64,000 nt of DNA, from assembly GCA_965223215.1 (NCBI GenBank), contig CBDCVZ010000010.1, positions 7,750,001 through 7,814,000 of the forward strand. Direction: 5' to 3'. Numbering within the stretch: the stretch's first letter is position 1; every line of letters begins with the position of its first letter. The translations under genes and the position numbers were made by a program. The stretch comes from JABDMH01 sp965223215. Its GTDB lineage: Bacteria > Bacteroidota > Bacteroidia > Chitinophagales > Saprospiraceae. Under the pieces are notes generated by a model that saw nothing but the letters and a program-made list of their open reading frames with translations, had not been told where the DNA came from and searched no databases. Shown piece by piece: positions 55,104-64,000 of the stretch.

Positions 55104-57200
55104 ATGCATCACATGATCACTCAATATACTTTTGCACTCACCTTTTTCCTGCTGACCACCTCAACCTCTGCTCAACTCACTACTGACTACTATACCGTTC
55201 CTTCTACTGCTGGTGAGGGACTTAGTGACGCTAGAATAGAAGATTTGGCAACACGAGATGACAAACTCTGGATTGCCACAGATGGAGGCGGGGTAAATAC
55301 TTTTGACGGCCAAAATTGGACGGTGATTTCACGGGCAGATGGCCTACCGACAAATCGCACCACCGCCATTGTTTTCGACAATGAAGGTAATCCTTGGATC
55401 GGCACCAGGGGGCCAGGTATAGCCACTCTAATCAATGGGGAATGGGTTACCTACCGAGTGAGTGATGGATTGACCTCTGGTTGGATTAATTGCGCCATGC
55501 GATCTGACGACGGTTCCTTGTGGTTTGGAACCCGCGCTGGAATAAGCATTTATGATGGGGCCGGCTGGTCTCAGGTAACTTCTGATCAGGGGCTGATTAA
55601 TGAATTTGTGCATGCAATATTTCAAGACGAGAGTGGGATGATCTGGGTGGGAACCAACGGGGGTGTTGCCTATTTTGATGGCGACTCTTGGAGCGCATTT
55701 ACCGAAGATCATGGTCTTAGCAATAATTCTGTTACCGCCATTTCCCAAGACAAAGAGGATAACCTCTGGTTTGGAACCTGGAATAATCAGATAAATATAT
55801 TGAACCCAATGAGAGAGTGGTCTCAGATTTTAACCAAGGAAAGAACGCGAGCAATAACCCGCGGACCCGATGATTTAATGTACGTGGCAGGTAGTGAGGG
55901 CCTTTACGTACAAATGGCCAACGGTGAATTTACTTACGAACCATTTAACGACGACGAAGACCTGCATAATTATGGAGCCATCATTAACGATATCGAGATT
56001 GATAATAACAACAATATCCTGCTAGCCACCTGGAACGGTATGATACAGTATACAAAGGGTCAGTGGTCGAAAACCACGGCTAAAATTGGACTTTGTAATG
56101 ACTACATCATCGATATCGTAGAGGATGCTAAAGGTCATCTTTGGATGGCATCTCCCAGCCGAGGCGTCTCAAAATTTGATGGAGAAAATTGGCAGACATA
56201 TAATTACAATAATTTATTTGATGGTGAGTCTATTTATGGATTAACAGCGGATCAAGTCGGAAATATCTGGGTGGCTAACAGTAGTGGTGCCTATCGCTAT
56301 GCCGACGGTAGTTGGAGCCAATTTACCGTCGATGATGGATTGCCGCACAATCTGGTTTATGATGTTTTTGAAGATCAGGCTGGCAGATTCTGGTTTGGCA
56401 CTTTTGGAGGAGTTGGTATTTGGGACGGATCTGGGTTTGAACAGCTTACAGTTGATGATGGTTTAGTTGATAATCGTGTGCAGGTGATTTATCAAGATGC
56501 GTCTGATATTTTTTGGTTTGTAACTCCAGTTGGAATTAGCATCTATGATGGCAACACCTTTTCCGCTTTCCAGGCCACTGATCAACTGCCAACGAACGAT
56601 GTCCGAGCGATCGCTGAGAAAGAATTGGGTCAGGTTTGGGTGGCGACCACTGGTGGAGTGGTGATTTACGAAAATCAAACCTGGCGAAGCCCCGACAATC
56701 CATTGAGTAATAATTCGGTGCTGACTCTTCACGCCGAGGAGGGTGGGAGCATTTGGGCGGGCACTTTCAATGGCCTCAATCTATTTAGAGGTGATGATAG
56801 TCACAGCCAGTATTTTAGCAACGATGGAACCCTTTATCACAATAGTATTAGTGCTGTGTACAAAGCAAAGGACGGTCGACTATGGCTGGGAACACCTGGT
56901 GCCGGCGTCTTTGTGATGGATGTCAGTACTTCCAAACATGATCATTTATGGAGTAGTTCGGTGTCCCTGTTTCCCAATCCCACCAGTTCTTGGTTGACGA
57001 TTGAACTAGATGAGAGCATCCACGCCTTGAATTTATATAGTTCCAGGGGTGAATTGATTGAACATAGGACAACGCTTGCTACGGACATTGAGAAAGTTGC
57101 AGTAGCTGATTGGGCGCCAGGGCTCTACTTTGTCGAGCTGAAAACTTCAGCTGGTGAGCGGAAGATCTCATCTTTTGTAAAGATGGAAACAAGATACTAA
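55104..57200 (+). CDS. Exported two-component-propeller protein with T9SS sorting domain
   Basis: 698 aa with a signal peptide (YTFALTFFLLTTSTSAQ). Residues about 40-610 hold about fourteen propeller-type repeats of the form DexGniWfGTxxG ... l.ddGL (for example SSLWFGTRAGISIYDG, MIWVGTNGGVAYFDG, LWMASPSRGVSKFDG), the same blade as in sensor regulator propellers but without a kinase. The C-terminus (SLFPNPTSSWLTIEL ... GLYFVELKT) is a type A T9SS sorting domain. So the propeller is secreted or surface-anchored; ligand unknown. Convergent with ClpP, stops overlap by 4 bp. Confidence 0.87.
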   Translation: MHHMITQYTFALTFFLLTTSTSAQLTTDYYTVPSTAGEGLSDARIEDLATRDDKLWIATDGGGVNTFDGQNWTVISRADGLPTNRTTAIVFDNEGNPWIGTRGPGIATLINGEWVTYRVSDGLTSGWINCAMRSDDGSLWFGTRAGISIYDGAGWSQVTSDQGLINEFVHAIFQDESGMIWVGTNGGVAYFDGDSWSAFTEDHGLSNNSVTAISQDKEDNLWFGTWNNQINILNPMREWSQILTKERTRAITRGPDDLMYVAGSEGLYVQMANGEFTYEPFNDDEDLHNYGAIINDIEIDNNNNILLATWNGMIQYTKGQWSKTTAKIGLCNDYIIDIVEDAKGHLWMASPSRGVSKFDGENWQTYNYNNLFDGESIYGLTADQVGNIWVANSSGAYRYADGSWSQFTVDDGLPHNLVYDVFEDQAGRFWFGTFGGVGIWDGSGFEQLTVDDGLVDNRVQVIYQDASDIFWFVTPVGISIYDGNTFSAFQATDQLPTNDVRAIAEKELGQVWVATTGGVVIYENQTWRSPDNPLSNNSVLTLHAEEGGSIWAGTFNGLNLFRGDDSHSQYFSNDGTLYHNSISAVYKAKDGRLWLGTPGAGVFVMDVSTSKHDHLWSSSVSLFPNPTSSWLTIELDESIHALNLYSSRGELIEHRTTLATDIEKVAVADWAPGLYFVELKTSAGERKISSFVKMETRY

Positions 57201-57865
57201 GCTGGCGGCTCAGGCGAATTACTTTGGGAATACCATTGAATGTCAAGTGGTTTTTTATCCAATCGAATTAGGGTGGATAAATCACCCATAACTTCATCGA
57301 CGATGCCATATTCCCTCGCCTCAATGGCATTTAAATAGCGATCACGACGAAAAAACTCTTCAATTTCTTTCCAATCATGGCCCGTGCGCTGTCCCATCAG
57401 ATGCGAGAGCTGAGCTTGAATTCTCTCTTGCTCATGCGTGGCAATGCGCACATCTTCAGTATATCCTTTTGATCCTCCACCAGCAGGATGCATGTGGATG
57501 GTTGCGTGCGGTAGAGCCATTCTCCTTCCCTTTTCACCAGCACATAATAAAATGGTACTCATACTTCCAGTAAATCCAATGGCGCACGTTGCGACGGGTG
57601 CGTCGATCATTTGCATGGTATCAAAAATTGCTAAGCCAGCATATACCTCACCACCTCCACTTTGAATATAGAGGTGAATGGGCAATTCGGGATTAACACT
57701 ATTTAAATATAGGAGTTGTGCTACGACCACGCCAGCGAGCGATTGATTGATCGGGCCCGATAAAAATATAATCCTTTCTTTAAGCAGAAGACTGTAAATG
57801 TCAAAGGCGCGCTCATGGTTGCCATGGCGGTCAATGACCATGGGTACAAGATTAGAAGTGAGCAT
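57197..57865 (-). CDS. ClpP-family serine protease
   Basis: 222 aa, the usual ClpP length. Triad S101 (TGSMSTI), H126 (HMHPAGG) and D175 (RRDRYL). The oxyanion-hole region and Gly-rich substrate strand QSGGGEVYAG are present. No clpX, tig or other Clp gene is adjacent, so this is probably a second ClpP paralogue, not the housekeeping copy. The N-terminal axial loop differs from typical ones. Stop overlaps the propeller gene stop. Confidence 0.85.
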   Translation of the reverse strand: MLTSNLVPMVIDRHGNHERAFDIYSLLLKERIIFLSGPINQSLAGVVVAQLLYLNSVNPELPIHLYIQSGGGEVYAGLAIFDTMQMIDAPVATCAIGFTGSMSTILLCAGEKGRRMALPHATIHMHPAGGGSKGYTEDVRIATHEQERIQAQLSHLMGQRTGHDWKEIEEFFRRDRYLNAIEAREYGIVDEVMGDLSTLIRLDKKPLDIQWYSQSNSPEPPA

Positions 57866-57930
57866 GAAAATATCTTAATATGGATTAAAAGTCATTCAGC
57901 ACAACGAGGTCGTAAAAAAAATGTTAAGAA

Positions 57931-58203
57931 TTAGGAATTAAAACTAAAGATCTGATCGATTTCAATTTTGAATTTGGATTTATTTTCACCATAATAAAGA
58001 GCCTGAAAAACATCGTCCAACTGACTTTTTAGCTTTCTCTGATGATGAATCCTCAGTATTCGATGAACGAGCATTTGCCGTTGTACGGATTCTTGGAGTG
58101 TTTGGTCCTTTGTCAACTGCAGTCGAAAGGCAACACGATATTCGGGTATCAGTTTCCTGCTGAGAAACCGATCAATCGTTCGGACATTATTCCATGAAGT
58201 CAT
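57931..58203 (-). CDS. Short partner of ECF sigma factor, anti-sigma-like N-terminal motif
   Basis: 90 aa. RFLSRKLIPEYRVAFRLQL then TKDQTLQESVQRQMLVHRIL recalls the LxGxLsxeexxxFexxLxxDxxLxxE motif at the N-terminus of Bacteroidota anti-sigma/membrane partners, but here there is no membrane helix or effector domain and the protein ends at 90 aa. It starts 17 bp inside the sigma gene, so is coupled to it. A soluble minimal sigma-binding protein is possible. Confidence 0.6.
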   Translation of the reverse strand: MTSWNNVRTIDRFLSRKLIPEYRVAFRLQLTKDQTLQESVQRQMLVHRILRIHHQRKLKSQLDDVFQALYYGENKSKFKIEIDQIFSFNS

Positions 58204-58732
58204 TTTGTGAAATTTTAAATTTTTCGACTAGTGATTTCAATTTTGCCAGGCATTTATATTTTTGCACACTGACCGAGTGCGCATTTTCATAGCCTAGGTC
58301 TTCAGCAATGTCTGACATGCTTCCGGAGGCAAAGTAACATGCCCGCAGCAGTTTCAAGCACTTCCGTCCAGAGGCCTCGATAAATTGGTGGAGCCGGCCC
58401 ACAGCGATGGCAGGTGACCTGGTTGGCTCTGGCAGCGTTCTGTCAATACTGGATCGAACTTTATGGTTTCGCACCTGATGCAGCCAAAGATTTCGACAAA
58501 TACCAAAGAGGTAGTTCTGGTCGCTGGCATTCCATTTTCTTTTTTTTTGCCGAAGTTTCTCAATAAATAATATCAAGCCATCGTGAAAGACATCTTTGGC
58601 ATCTTCTAAATTTCCACCGCGTGACTTAATAAACCGCGCAATGTCAGGAAAGGCCATTTCGTATAGTTCTTCGACATTGATGGGTAGAAATGACGTTCCT
58701 GATCTGGGTATTGTAGCAACATTCATGGTCAT
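58187..58732 (-). CDS. ECF RNA polymerase sigma factor
   Basis: 181 aa, with sigma region 2 (EELYEMAFPDIARFIKSRGGNLEDAKDVFHDGLILFIEKL; YLFGICRNLWLHQVR) and region 4 (CLKLLRACYFASGSMSDIAEDLGYENAHSVSVQKYKCLAKL). ECF-type Bacteroidota family. The gene downstream overlaps it and may be its regulator. Its regulon is unknown; the divergent GMC operon at 58892 is a candidate target. Confidence 0.87.
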   Translation of the reverse strand: MTMNVATIPRSGTSFLPINVEELYEMAFPDIARFIKSRGGNLEDAKDVFHDGLILFIEKLRQKKRKWNASDQNYLFGICRNLWLHQVRNHKVRSSIDRTLPEPTRSPAIAVGRLHQFIEASGRKCLKLLRACYFASGSMSDIAEDLGYENAHSVSVQKYKCLAKLKSLVEKFKISQNDFME

Positions 58733-58891
58733 CAGAAAAATTGATTCTCTTGTAGATAAGTGACAAAATTTTCTGTGATATCACCTAAATATCCAAATTA
58801 TTTGACGTGAAAGCCATTTCAATCGATGGGCTGGCTCCAATGCCATGTGCTGTGAGAAATGGAGGCATAATGCTATCTTGATGGCAAATAG

Positions 58892-60610
58892 TTGGATGCA
58901 AAGATGGCAAACCTAAATATACAAGCAGAGAAGAAAAATAGCTTTGAAGCGATCGTGATTGGATCTGGGATCAGTGGTGGATGGGTCGCCAAGGAACTCT
59001 GTGAAAAAGGAATAAAAACGTTGGTCTTAGAGAAAGGCCGTATGGTCAGGCATGTAGCTGACTATCCAACGGCAAGCAAAGAGAGCTGGGATTACGATTT
59101 GCGAGGAGGGTTGAATTTTGAGGATCAAAAGAAATATCACGTCACAAATAGCATTGGCTTCATTGGAGAAAACAACAAACACTTTTACGCCAACGACTTG
59201 GACAATCCGTACACTGAGATAAAGCCGTTCATCTGGATTAGGGGGCATCAGGTAGGAGGGAAGTCACTGATTTGGGGAAAACAGTGTTATCGATGGAGTG
59301 ACTTGGATTTTGAAGCAAATGCCAAGGATGGGTATGGAGTGGATTGGCCGATTCGTTACAAGGATATTGAGCCATGGTACACCTATGTGGAAAAGTTTGC
59401 AGGCATTAGTGGTGAGGCCTTAGGTCTACCACAATTACCAGATAGCCACTTTCTTCCACCGATGGAGCTCAATTGCGTAGAGCAACATACTAAGGAGAAG
59501 ATCGAAGCCAACTTCCCCGGTCGAAATCTGATTATAGGTCGGGTAGCGCACCTAACCAAGGCAATAAACGGTCGTGGTCAATGTCAGTATCGAAATCGTT
59601 GCAATCGAGGCTGTCCATATGGTGCCTATTTTAGTAGCAATGCGGTGACCATTCCAGCTGCAGAAAAGACAGGCAACCTGACCATTCGCCCTCATTCAAT
59701 TGTTGAATCCATCATTTATGACGATAAGAAGGGTAAGGCAACGGGTGTCAGAATAGTGGATGCCGAGACCATGGAGACCTCTGAGTACTTTTCCAATATT
59801 GTTTTTGTCAATGCTTCAGCATTGAGTAGCACCGCCATCCTACTTCGCTCTAAATCAAATCGCTTTCCCGAGGGATTCGGGAATGATTCAGGTGAATTGG
59901 GACATAATCTGATGGACCATACCTACAAAGTAGGGGCCATGGGAACGATCGATGGATTTGAAGACAAGTATTATGAAGGTCGAAGACCAAATGGTATTTA
60001 TATTCCGAGATACTACAATCTGGATGAAAAGACAAAATCAGACAAATTTCTTCGTGGCTTTGGATATCAAGGTGGTGCTGGGCGTTCTGGATGGGGCAGC
60101 GGCGTGGGATCAAATGAAGTTGGTCCTGACTTCAAGGATTCCTTGATGAAGCCTGGTCCCTGGGGTATGTTTATTACCGGATTTGCCGAATGCCTGCCCT
60201 ATCACGAAAATCAAATTACCCTAAATGAAGAGGTTAAAGATAAATGGGGGCTTCCAACTCTGAATATGGATGCAGAGTTTAAAGACAACGAATTAGCTCT
60301 GAATAGGCAGATCAAAGAAGACGCCCAGGAGATGTTGGAAAAAGCTGGATTCAAAGATATTCTAGCCTTTGATAATCAATCTCCACCTGGTCATGGCATT
60401 CACGAAATGGGGACGGCACGCATGGGCCGTGACCCTAAGACATCAGTTTTGAATGGTTTCAATCAAGTACATGCCGCTAAGAATGTCTTTGTCACCGATG
60501 GTGCATGCATGACTTCCTCCAGTTGCGTGAATCCATCTTTGACGTACATGGCATTATCTGCCAGGGCTGCAAATTATGCCGTTGATCAGTTGAAGAAACA
60601 AAATATTTGA
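58892..60610 (+). CDS. GMC-family FAD dehydrogenase, large subunit with [3Fe-4S]-type cysteine motif (second copy)
   Basis: 572 aa (ATG 58892; MANLN at 58904 is an alternative). Same architecture as the copy at 1617: FAD loop GSGISGG at 24-30, GGKSLIWG, C231/C237/C241 with C-x5-C-x3-C spacing, HEMGTARMG and late CVNPSLTYMALSARAANYAV. Compared with the first copy the order is large then small subunit, on the plus strand. Alcohol, sugar or sugar-acid substrate not determined. 27 bp before the small-subunit gene; divergent from the ECF sigma gene. Confidence 0.9.
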   Translation: MDAKMANLNIQAEKKNSFEAIVIGSGISGGWVAKELCEKGIKTLVLEKGRMVRHVADYPTASKESWDYDLRGGLNFEDQKKYHVTNSIGFIGENNKHFYANDLDNPYTEIKPFIWIRGHQVGGKSLIWGKQCYRWSDLDFEANAKDGYGVDWPIRYKDIEPWYTYVEKFAGISGEALGLPQLPDSHFLPPMELNCVEQHTKEKIEANFPGRNLIIGRVAHLTKAINGRGQCQYRNRCNRGCPYGAYFSSNAVTIPAAEKTGNLTIRPHSIVESIIYDDKKGKATGVRIVDAETMETSEYFSNIVFVNASALSSTAILLRSKSNRFPEGFGNDSGELGHNLMDHTYKVGAMGTIDGFEDKYYEGRRPNGIYIPRYYNLDEKTKSDKFLRGFGYQGGAGRSGWGSGVGSNEVGPDFKDSLMKPGPWGMFITGFAECLPYHENQITLNEEVKDKWGLPTLNMDAEFKDNELALNRQIKEDAQEMLEKAGFKDILAFDNQSPPGHGIHEMGTARMGRDPKTSVLNGFNQVHAAKNVFVTDGACMTSSSCVNPSLTYMALSARAANYAVDQLKKQNI

Positions 60611-60637
60611 CCCCGTTTATCACAAAATGTAATTAGT

Positions 60638-61231
60638 ATGAACAGAAGAGAGGCCCTCAAGAGATCAGGTTTATATGCGGGAGTTTCACTTTCTGCAGCC
60701 AGTGTGATGACCTTGATGCAATCTTGTCAAAGTGGATCTAAGTTGGGTTGGGAACCAAGATTCTGTAGCATGGATCAGGCAAAAACCATGGCGCAGATGG
60801 TGGATCACTTATTACCGAAAACCAGTACGCCGAGCGCCACAGACCTTGGGGTCGATCGATTCGTCGACCTTATGTTTGCCGAGGCACTTGCACCGGAAGA
60901 TCAGGAGCATGTGCGTCAGGGCATGGAGCGATTTGAAGCAGCTTGTCAAGAAACGTATGGAAAGGCATTCCATAAAATCACATCCGATCAACAACGGGAG
61001 GCCCTAGTCGAGTTGGGAGAAAAGACCAATCAGTTTAATCCCAGCATTTGGGGCAGTACGCTGGGAGAACAACCACCCATCGATTTTTATCGCAGACTAC
61101 GTCAATTTGCTTTGCTGGGATATTTCACTTCAGAGGAGATTGGGAAAAATGTTCTCGCCTATGATCCCATTCCAGGTAATTATGATGGATGTGCTGATCT
61201 CACCGAAGATCAAAAGATCTGGTCATTATAG
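60638..61231 (+). CDS. Gluconate 2-dehydrogenase subunit 3-like small subunit (second copy)
   Basis: 197 aa. Leader MNRREALKRSGLYAGVSLSAAS has a twin-Arg and hydrophobic run followed by MQSCQSG (Cys29 as possible lipobox). The remainder, HLLPKTSTPSATDLGVDRFVDLMF, resembles the family (PF13618) and the first copy's ILPVDYEAYPAPEPRAHF. 27 bp after the GMC gene, so co-transcribed and likely co-exported. Confidence 0.88.
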   Translation: MNRREALKRSGLYAGVSLSAASVMTLMQSCQSGSKLGWEPRFCSMDQAKTMAQMVDHLLPKTSTPSATDLGVDRFVDLMFAEALAPEDQEHVRQGMERFEAACQETYGKAFHKITSDQQREALVELGEKTNQFNPSIWGSTLGEQPPIDFYRRLRQFALLGYFTSEEIGKNVLAYDPIPGNYDGCADLTEDQKIWSL

Positions 61232-61518
61232 AGGTACTGGTTGGATCGATCCATCTACTGGTGCGCCGATGCATTCGAAATCAAACATGAGAGAAGGGAG
61301 ACGGACAATAACCATCAAGCTTCGAAATTGCTCGCGAAAGTGAATCAGTCCACAAGGCAAAGCGTAGGTCGTTTTATTCATTATCCTTCAGAGATTGGCG
61401 AGAAGTGTTGGTTTCGACAGTTCGGTCTGCCACGTTCCACCTAGTTTCTTTCGGTTGCCTGGGTAAACTAGATTGACCTTTGACAGGATCTCGAACGACT
61501 TGGTGTGCCTTAGTGGGT
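61232..61518. other. 287-bp convergent intergenic region
   Basis: Between the small-subunit gene (plus) and the peroxidase gene (minus). I see no gene, clear hairpin or RNA. A 67-aa open frame at 61241-61444 has no supporting feature. Confidence 0.4.
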
Positions 61519-64000
61519 TCAATTTAACTTGAGAACTGGTTTGGTGCCAAATCGATCTCCACTGTAGACTTTTACATAATAAATGCCAGGAGTCATTGAA
61601 CCAAGGTTGATGGTCGTAACAGCCTGGCCTGATGACTTTGCGGCGGTGGTTTGCCGGACGATCTTTCCCAGTGGATCTACAATTCGAATTTTGACTTGAT
61701 CGTCTAGTCCTAGACTACCTAGGTCGATGTTGATTTCACCATTTGTAGGATTGGGAAACACTTCGAAATTCAATGTTTGGATTGCGGCATCGGCGATCGA
61801 CGTAATCTCTTCTACGATGAAGATATTTTCTTGAAGAAAGGAGATCTCTGAGTTTCGCATGATGATTTCCGATAAGCGAGTGCCCTTGATAGCATCGATT
61901 TCAGAGTCAGTAAAAGCGGAATCGTTTTCATAATAAAATCGATCTCCAGACCTAAGAGCTTCAAATTGATGGCTGATGATGTGCATGGCTGTGGGACCAA
62001 AAAGTGCCCCATGCAAGTGATCTTCGGCAAGGATCCCCGCCCAGGGATCTATCTCGTTGATGTCTTGATATACGTTGGCAAAGGATTGGTTTAACAGGGG
62101 ATCAGTCGAAATGGCCGCGAATGACGAAATCGCGGGCAACCCGAAGTGCGTTCGGATGGTATTGTAGTCGGCCAGACCGCGATCTCTACCCCGATTAATG
62201 TTTAAGGCGGCTAAATCCAGTCCACCAGCTCCTGGAGGACCAAAGAGAAAATTTCGGAGATCATCAATGACATGGCAATCAAAATCTTGCTCGACTACAG
62301 TTGACATACCCATTAGGTAGGGTTCTATTCCTCCCACCTGATTTATGGCGACTGGATTGAAAAAAGCGTCGCGTAGCTGCATATCTCCTTCAGGCATGGT
62401 GAGTCGATTATTATCCATCCTGGGAATTGTACTTCCTATAGTTGAGTGTCCGTATCGATAAGCAGCAGCGGTAAAGACATTCATAATGCCCGGATTAATG
62501 GCGGGATCATATCCACGGTAAGAGCTTAAATCCATGCCCAGCGTTGGTAGCCATTCTTCATAGACAATGGCTTCCATCAATGCCCCTACCAGCTTGCGTG
62601 CTCTTTGATAGATCATTTCATCCGTCCAATCCTGGTGTTCAGTAAGTAGCTGTTGAGCAAGACGGTTATGTTCACGCACGAAAATAGTGTGAAGAGAGAT
62701 CAAAAGTGGATTTTCATTGGCTCGTACATCGCCAGCCACAAAAAATCGATCAACATGAGGGAATGGCATGGCCATCTCAGGTGCCTGTGGATCTGTATTG
62801 TCATAAGCCTGACCAGAGACCGTATTATAAGGAAGCAAGTTGCCGTCTGAGGTCTTCAATTTACCATCCACAAATGTTCTCAGCCAATTAGCTCGCTGTG
62901 CATCTGAGCCATAGACGGCAGAAGCATCGATGTAAGAGGTGATCCCGTTCATATGAATTCGGGGATTTGTGGTACTGGTCCCAGTCTGGCGATTGTAGTC
63001 AGAACGATGCATGGGAATGATCGCCTCTCCGGTTCCTGCCGGATCGAAGAAAGCATCGTAGCTAGGTACTGATATATCCATCGGTTCTTCAGCGTTGTCT
63101 GGAGACAAAGTGATGTCGTGATCGATAAACTGGCCCCAGCCCCAAGCATAGGCGCTCAGGTTTAGTGGATCATTCTTTGGCGTTGTCTGAGCAAAAATTT
63201 CATTGCTGATATGTCGTGGATTAGGACGACTATGCCCGGCCGGCAGTGAGATCCCATCTTCGTAAGTTAGGGGAGTTCGTACGACGACTTTTGTACCTGC
63301 TGCACCCCAGTCCGGATTAAATCGATTGTTTAGGCTGCCATCAATGGTGCGATTGACTACTTCCATGGCTGGCTTCACGTGAAAGACAAATTGGGGTAAA
63401 ATGGTAAGGTTAGTGTTTCGACGAATGATATCCGACAGCAGCGTGGCGTCGATCTGGCTGATCTCTTCCTGGGTTAATCCCGCATCATTGCGATAATAAA
63501 ATCGGTCACCCATCCGTAAATTAGAAAACTGTTCTTTCATGATCTGCATCAGAGTGGGACCGAAAAGGGCGCCCTTAACATGATCTTCTGCCAATAAACC
63601 GACCCATAAATCTATATCGTTGACATCTTGATAGATGTCTTCCAATAGCCTACTCAATAATGGATTTTTTGTGATTTCATTGAATTTGGTGACTCGATCG
63701 AGTCCGAAGGCCTCTCTAGTGCTGTTGTAATCGGCCAGGCCCCGATCTCGGCCGCGATTGATGTTAAGGGCGGCGAGATCTAAGCCACCGGCACCGGGTG
63801 GGCCAAATAAGAAGTTTCGAACATCATCAATCACCTTGCAATCAAGATCTTGCTCTACGACCATGCTGGCACCCACGAGAAAGGGTTCAATGCCACCCAC
63901 CTCCAAGATCGAATTAGGGTTGAAATAGGCATCTCTCAATAGAAGATTTCCCTGGGGCAGCACATTTCCGACATGATCCATTCTTGGCATGTGACCACTA
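61519..64000 (-). CDS. Secreted animal-type heme peroxidase, two peroxidase domains plus T9SS domain (partial)
   Basis: The visible 826 residues continue beyond the right edge: the codons before the ATG at 63990 (SGH) stay open and match the second domain's YGHSTIGSTIPRM pattern, so the start is outside. Numbered from that ATG, the first visible part is the end of peroxidase domain 1 (to about 208), then a complete domain 2 (about 210-730) with distal His291 (FIDHD), proximal His515 (YRYGHS), REHN at 439-442 and LNINRGRDRG at 596-605. The C-terminus (FEVFPNPTNGEINIDL ... GIYYVKVYS) is a type A T9SS sorting domain. Domain 1 and 2 share long near-identical stretches, so they arose by duplication. 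Confidence 0.9.
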   Translation of the reverse strand, partial: SGHMPRMDHVGNVLPQGNLLLRDAYFNPNSILEVGGIEPFLVGASMVVEQDLDCKVIDDVRNFLFGPPGAGGLDLAALNINRGRDRGLADYNSTREAFGLDRVTKFNEITKNPLLSRLLEDIYQDVNDIDLWVGLLAEDHVKGALFGPTLMQIMKEQFSNLRMGDRFYYRNDAGLTQEEISQIDATLLSDIIRRNTNLTILPQFVFHVKPAMEVVNRTIDGSLNNRFNPDWGAAGTKVVVRTPLTYEDGISLPAGHSRPNPRHISNEIFAQTTPKNDPLNLSAYAWGWGQFIDHDITLSPDNAEEPMDISVPSYDAFFDPAGTGEAIIPMHRSDYNRQTGTSTTNPRIHMNGITSYIDASAVYGSDAQRANWLRTFVDGKLKTSDGNLLPYNTVSGQAYDNTDPQAPEMAMPFPHVDRFFVAGDVRANENPLLISLHTIFVREHNRLAQQLLTEHQDWTDEMIYQRARKLVGALMEAIVYEEWLPTLGMDLSSYRGYDPAINPGIMNVFTAAAYRYGHSTIGSTIPRMDNNRLTMPEGDMQLRDAFFNPVAINQVGGIEPYLMGMSTVVEQDFDCHVIDDLRNFLFGPPGAGGLDLAALNINRGRDRGLADYNTIRTHFGLPAISSFAAISTDPLLNQSFANVYQDINEIDPWAGILAEDHLHGALFGPTAMHIISHQFEALRSGDRFYYENDSAFTDSEIDAIKGTRLSEIIMRNSEISFLQENIFIVEEITSIADAAIQTLNFEVFPNPTNGEINIDLGSLGLDDQVKIRIVDPLGKIVRQTTAAKSSGQAVTTINLGSMTPGIYYVKVYSGDRFGTKPVLKLN

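Overview
The window is chromosomal DNA of a Bacteroidota bacterium. The signs are a TonB receptor with an STN plug domain followed by a DUF4249 lipoprotein, two proteins ending in type IX secretion (T9SS) sorting domains, a one-protein hybrid histidine kinase/response regulator with an AraC-type output, a WG-repeat protein, a NanM-symporter fusion, and starts without obvious Shine-Dalgarno sequences. A Saprospiria- or Cytophagia-like member is my guess from gene content; no rRNA or marker gene fixes the taxon. I found no tRNA, rRNA, transposase, phage or CRISPR.

Layout. 1-1610 is a non-coding tandem array of about 203-bp and 284-298-bp units, each with an imperfect hairpin. 1.6-3.8 kb is a GMC dehydrogenase with its small subunit, followed by a WG-repeat protein, a cyclase with a voltage-sensor-like N-terminus, a sialidase-like secreted protein and small genes (S4 RNA-binding protein, nucleotidyltransferase). 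10.8-16.2 kb has two methyltransferases, a DUF4395 protein, the hybrid sensor kinase and a TfoX-like protein. 16.3-23.3 kb is a minus-strand stretch with a MocA-type oxidoreductase, DUF4249/TonB receptor, an orphan SecD-head protein and a small exported protein. 23.7-29.5 kb has an IorAB-type molybdenum hydroxylase, an arsenate-reductase-like phosphatase and a GH65 enzyme. 29.5-31.2 kb is an ArsR cluster with a visible operator. 31.4-36.1 kb has a VIT1 transporter, an NTF2-like lipoprotein, RsgA, a PiT-like permease and a small exported protein, with a GC-rich structured intergenic element at 35.2-35.3 kb.

36.1-39.8 kb is a sialic-acid operon (NanM-symporter fusion, then NanA lyase), which may work with the sialidase at 7.9 kb. 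40.7-42.3 kb is a YCII protein with an ECF sigma factor of the SigJ/DUF6596 type. 42.4-49.7 kb is a four-gene operon: K+-channel-like protein, a TolC protein with an N-terminal substrate-binding domain, RND adaptor and RND pump. After it come a DASS anion transporter, a HAD hydrolase, a serine hydrolase, DUF2461, a small exported protein, a beta-propeller T9SS protein, a ClpP paralogue, an ECF sigma with a short partner, a second GMC/small-subunit pair, and a T9SS heme peroxidase with two peroxidase domains that runs off the right edge.

The most unusual items are the voltage-sensor-like cyclase, the channel/sensor-TolC/RND operon, the tandem peroxidase, the repeat array and the possible pseudoknot element.
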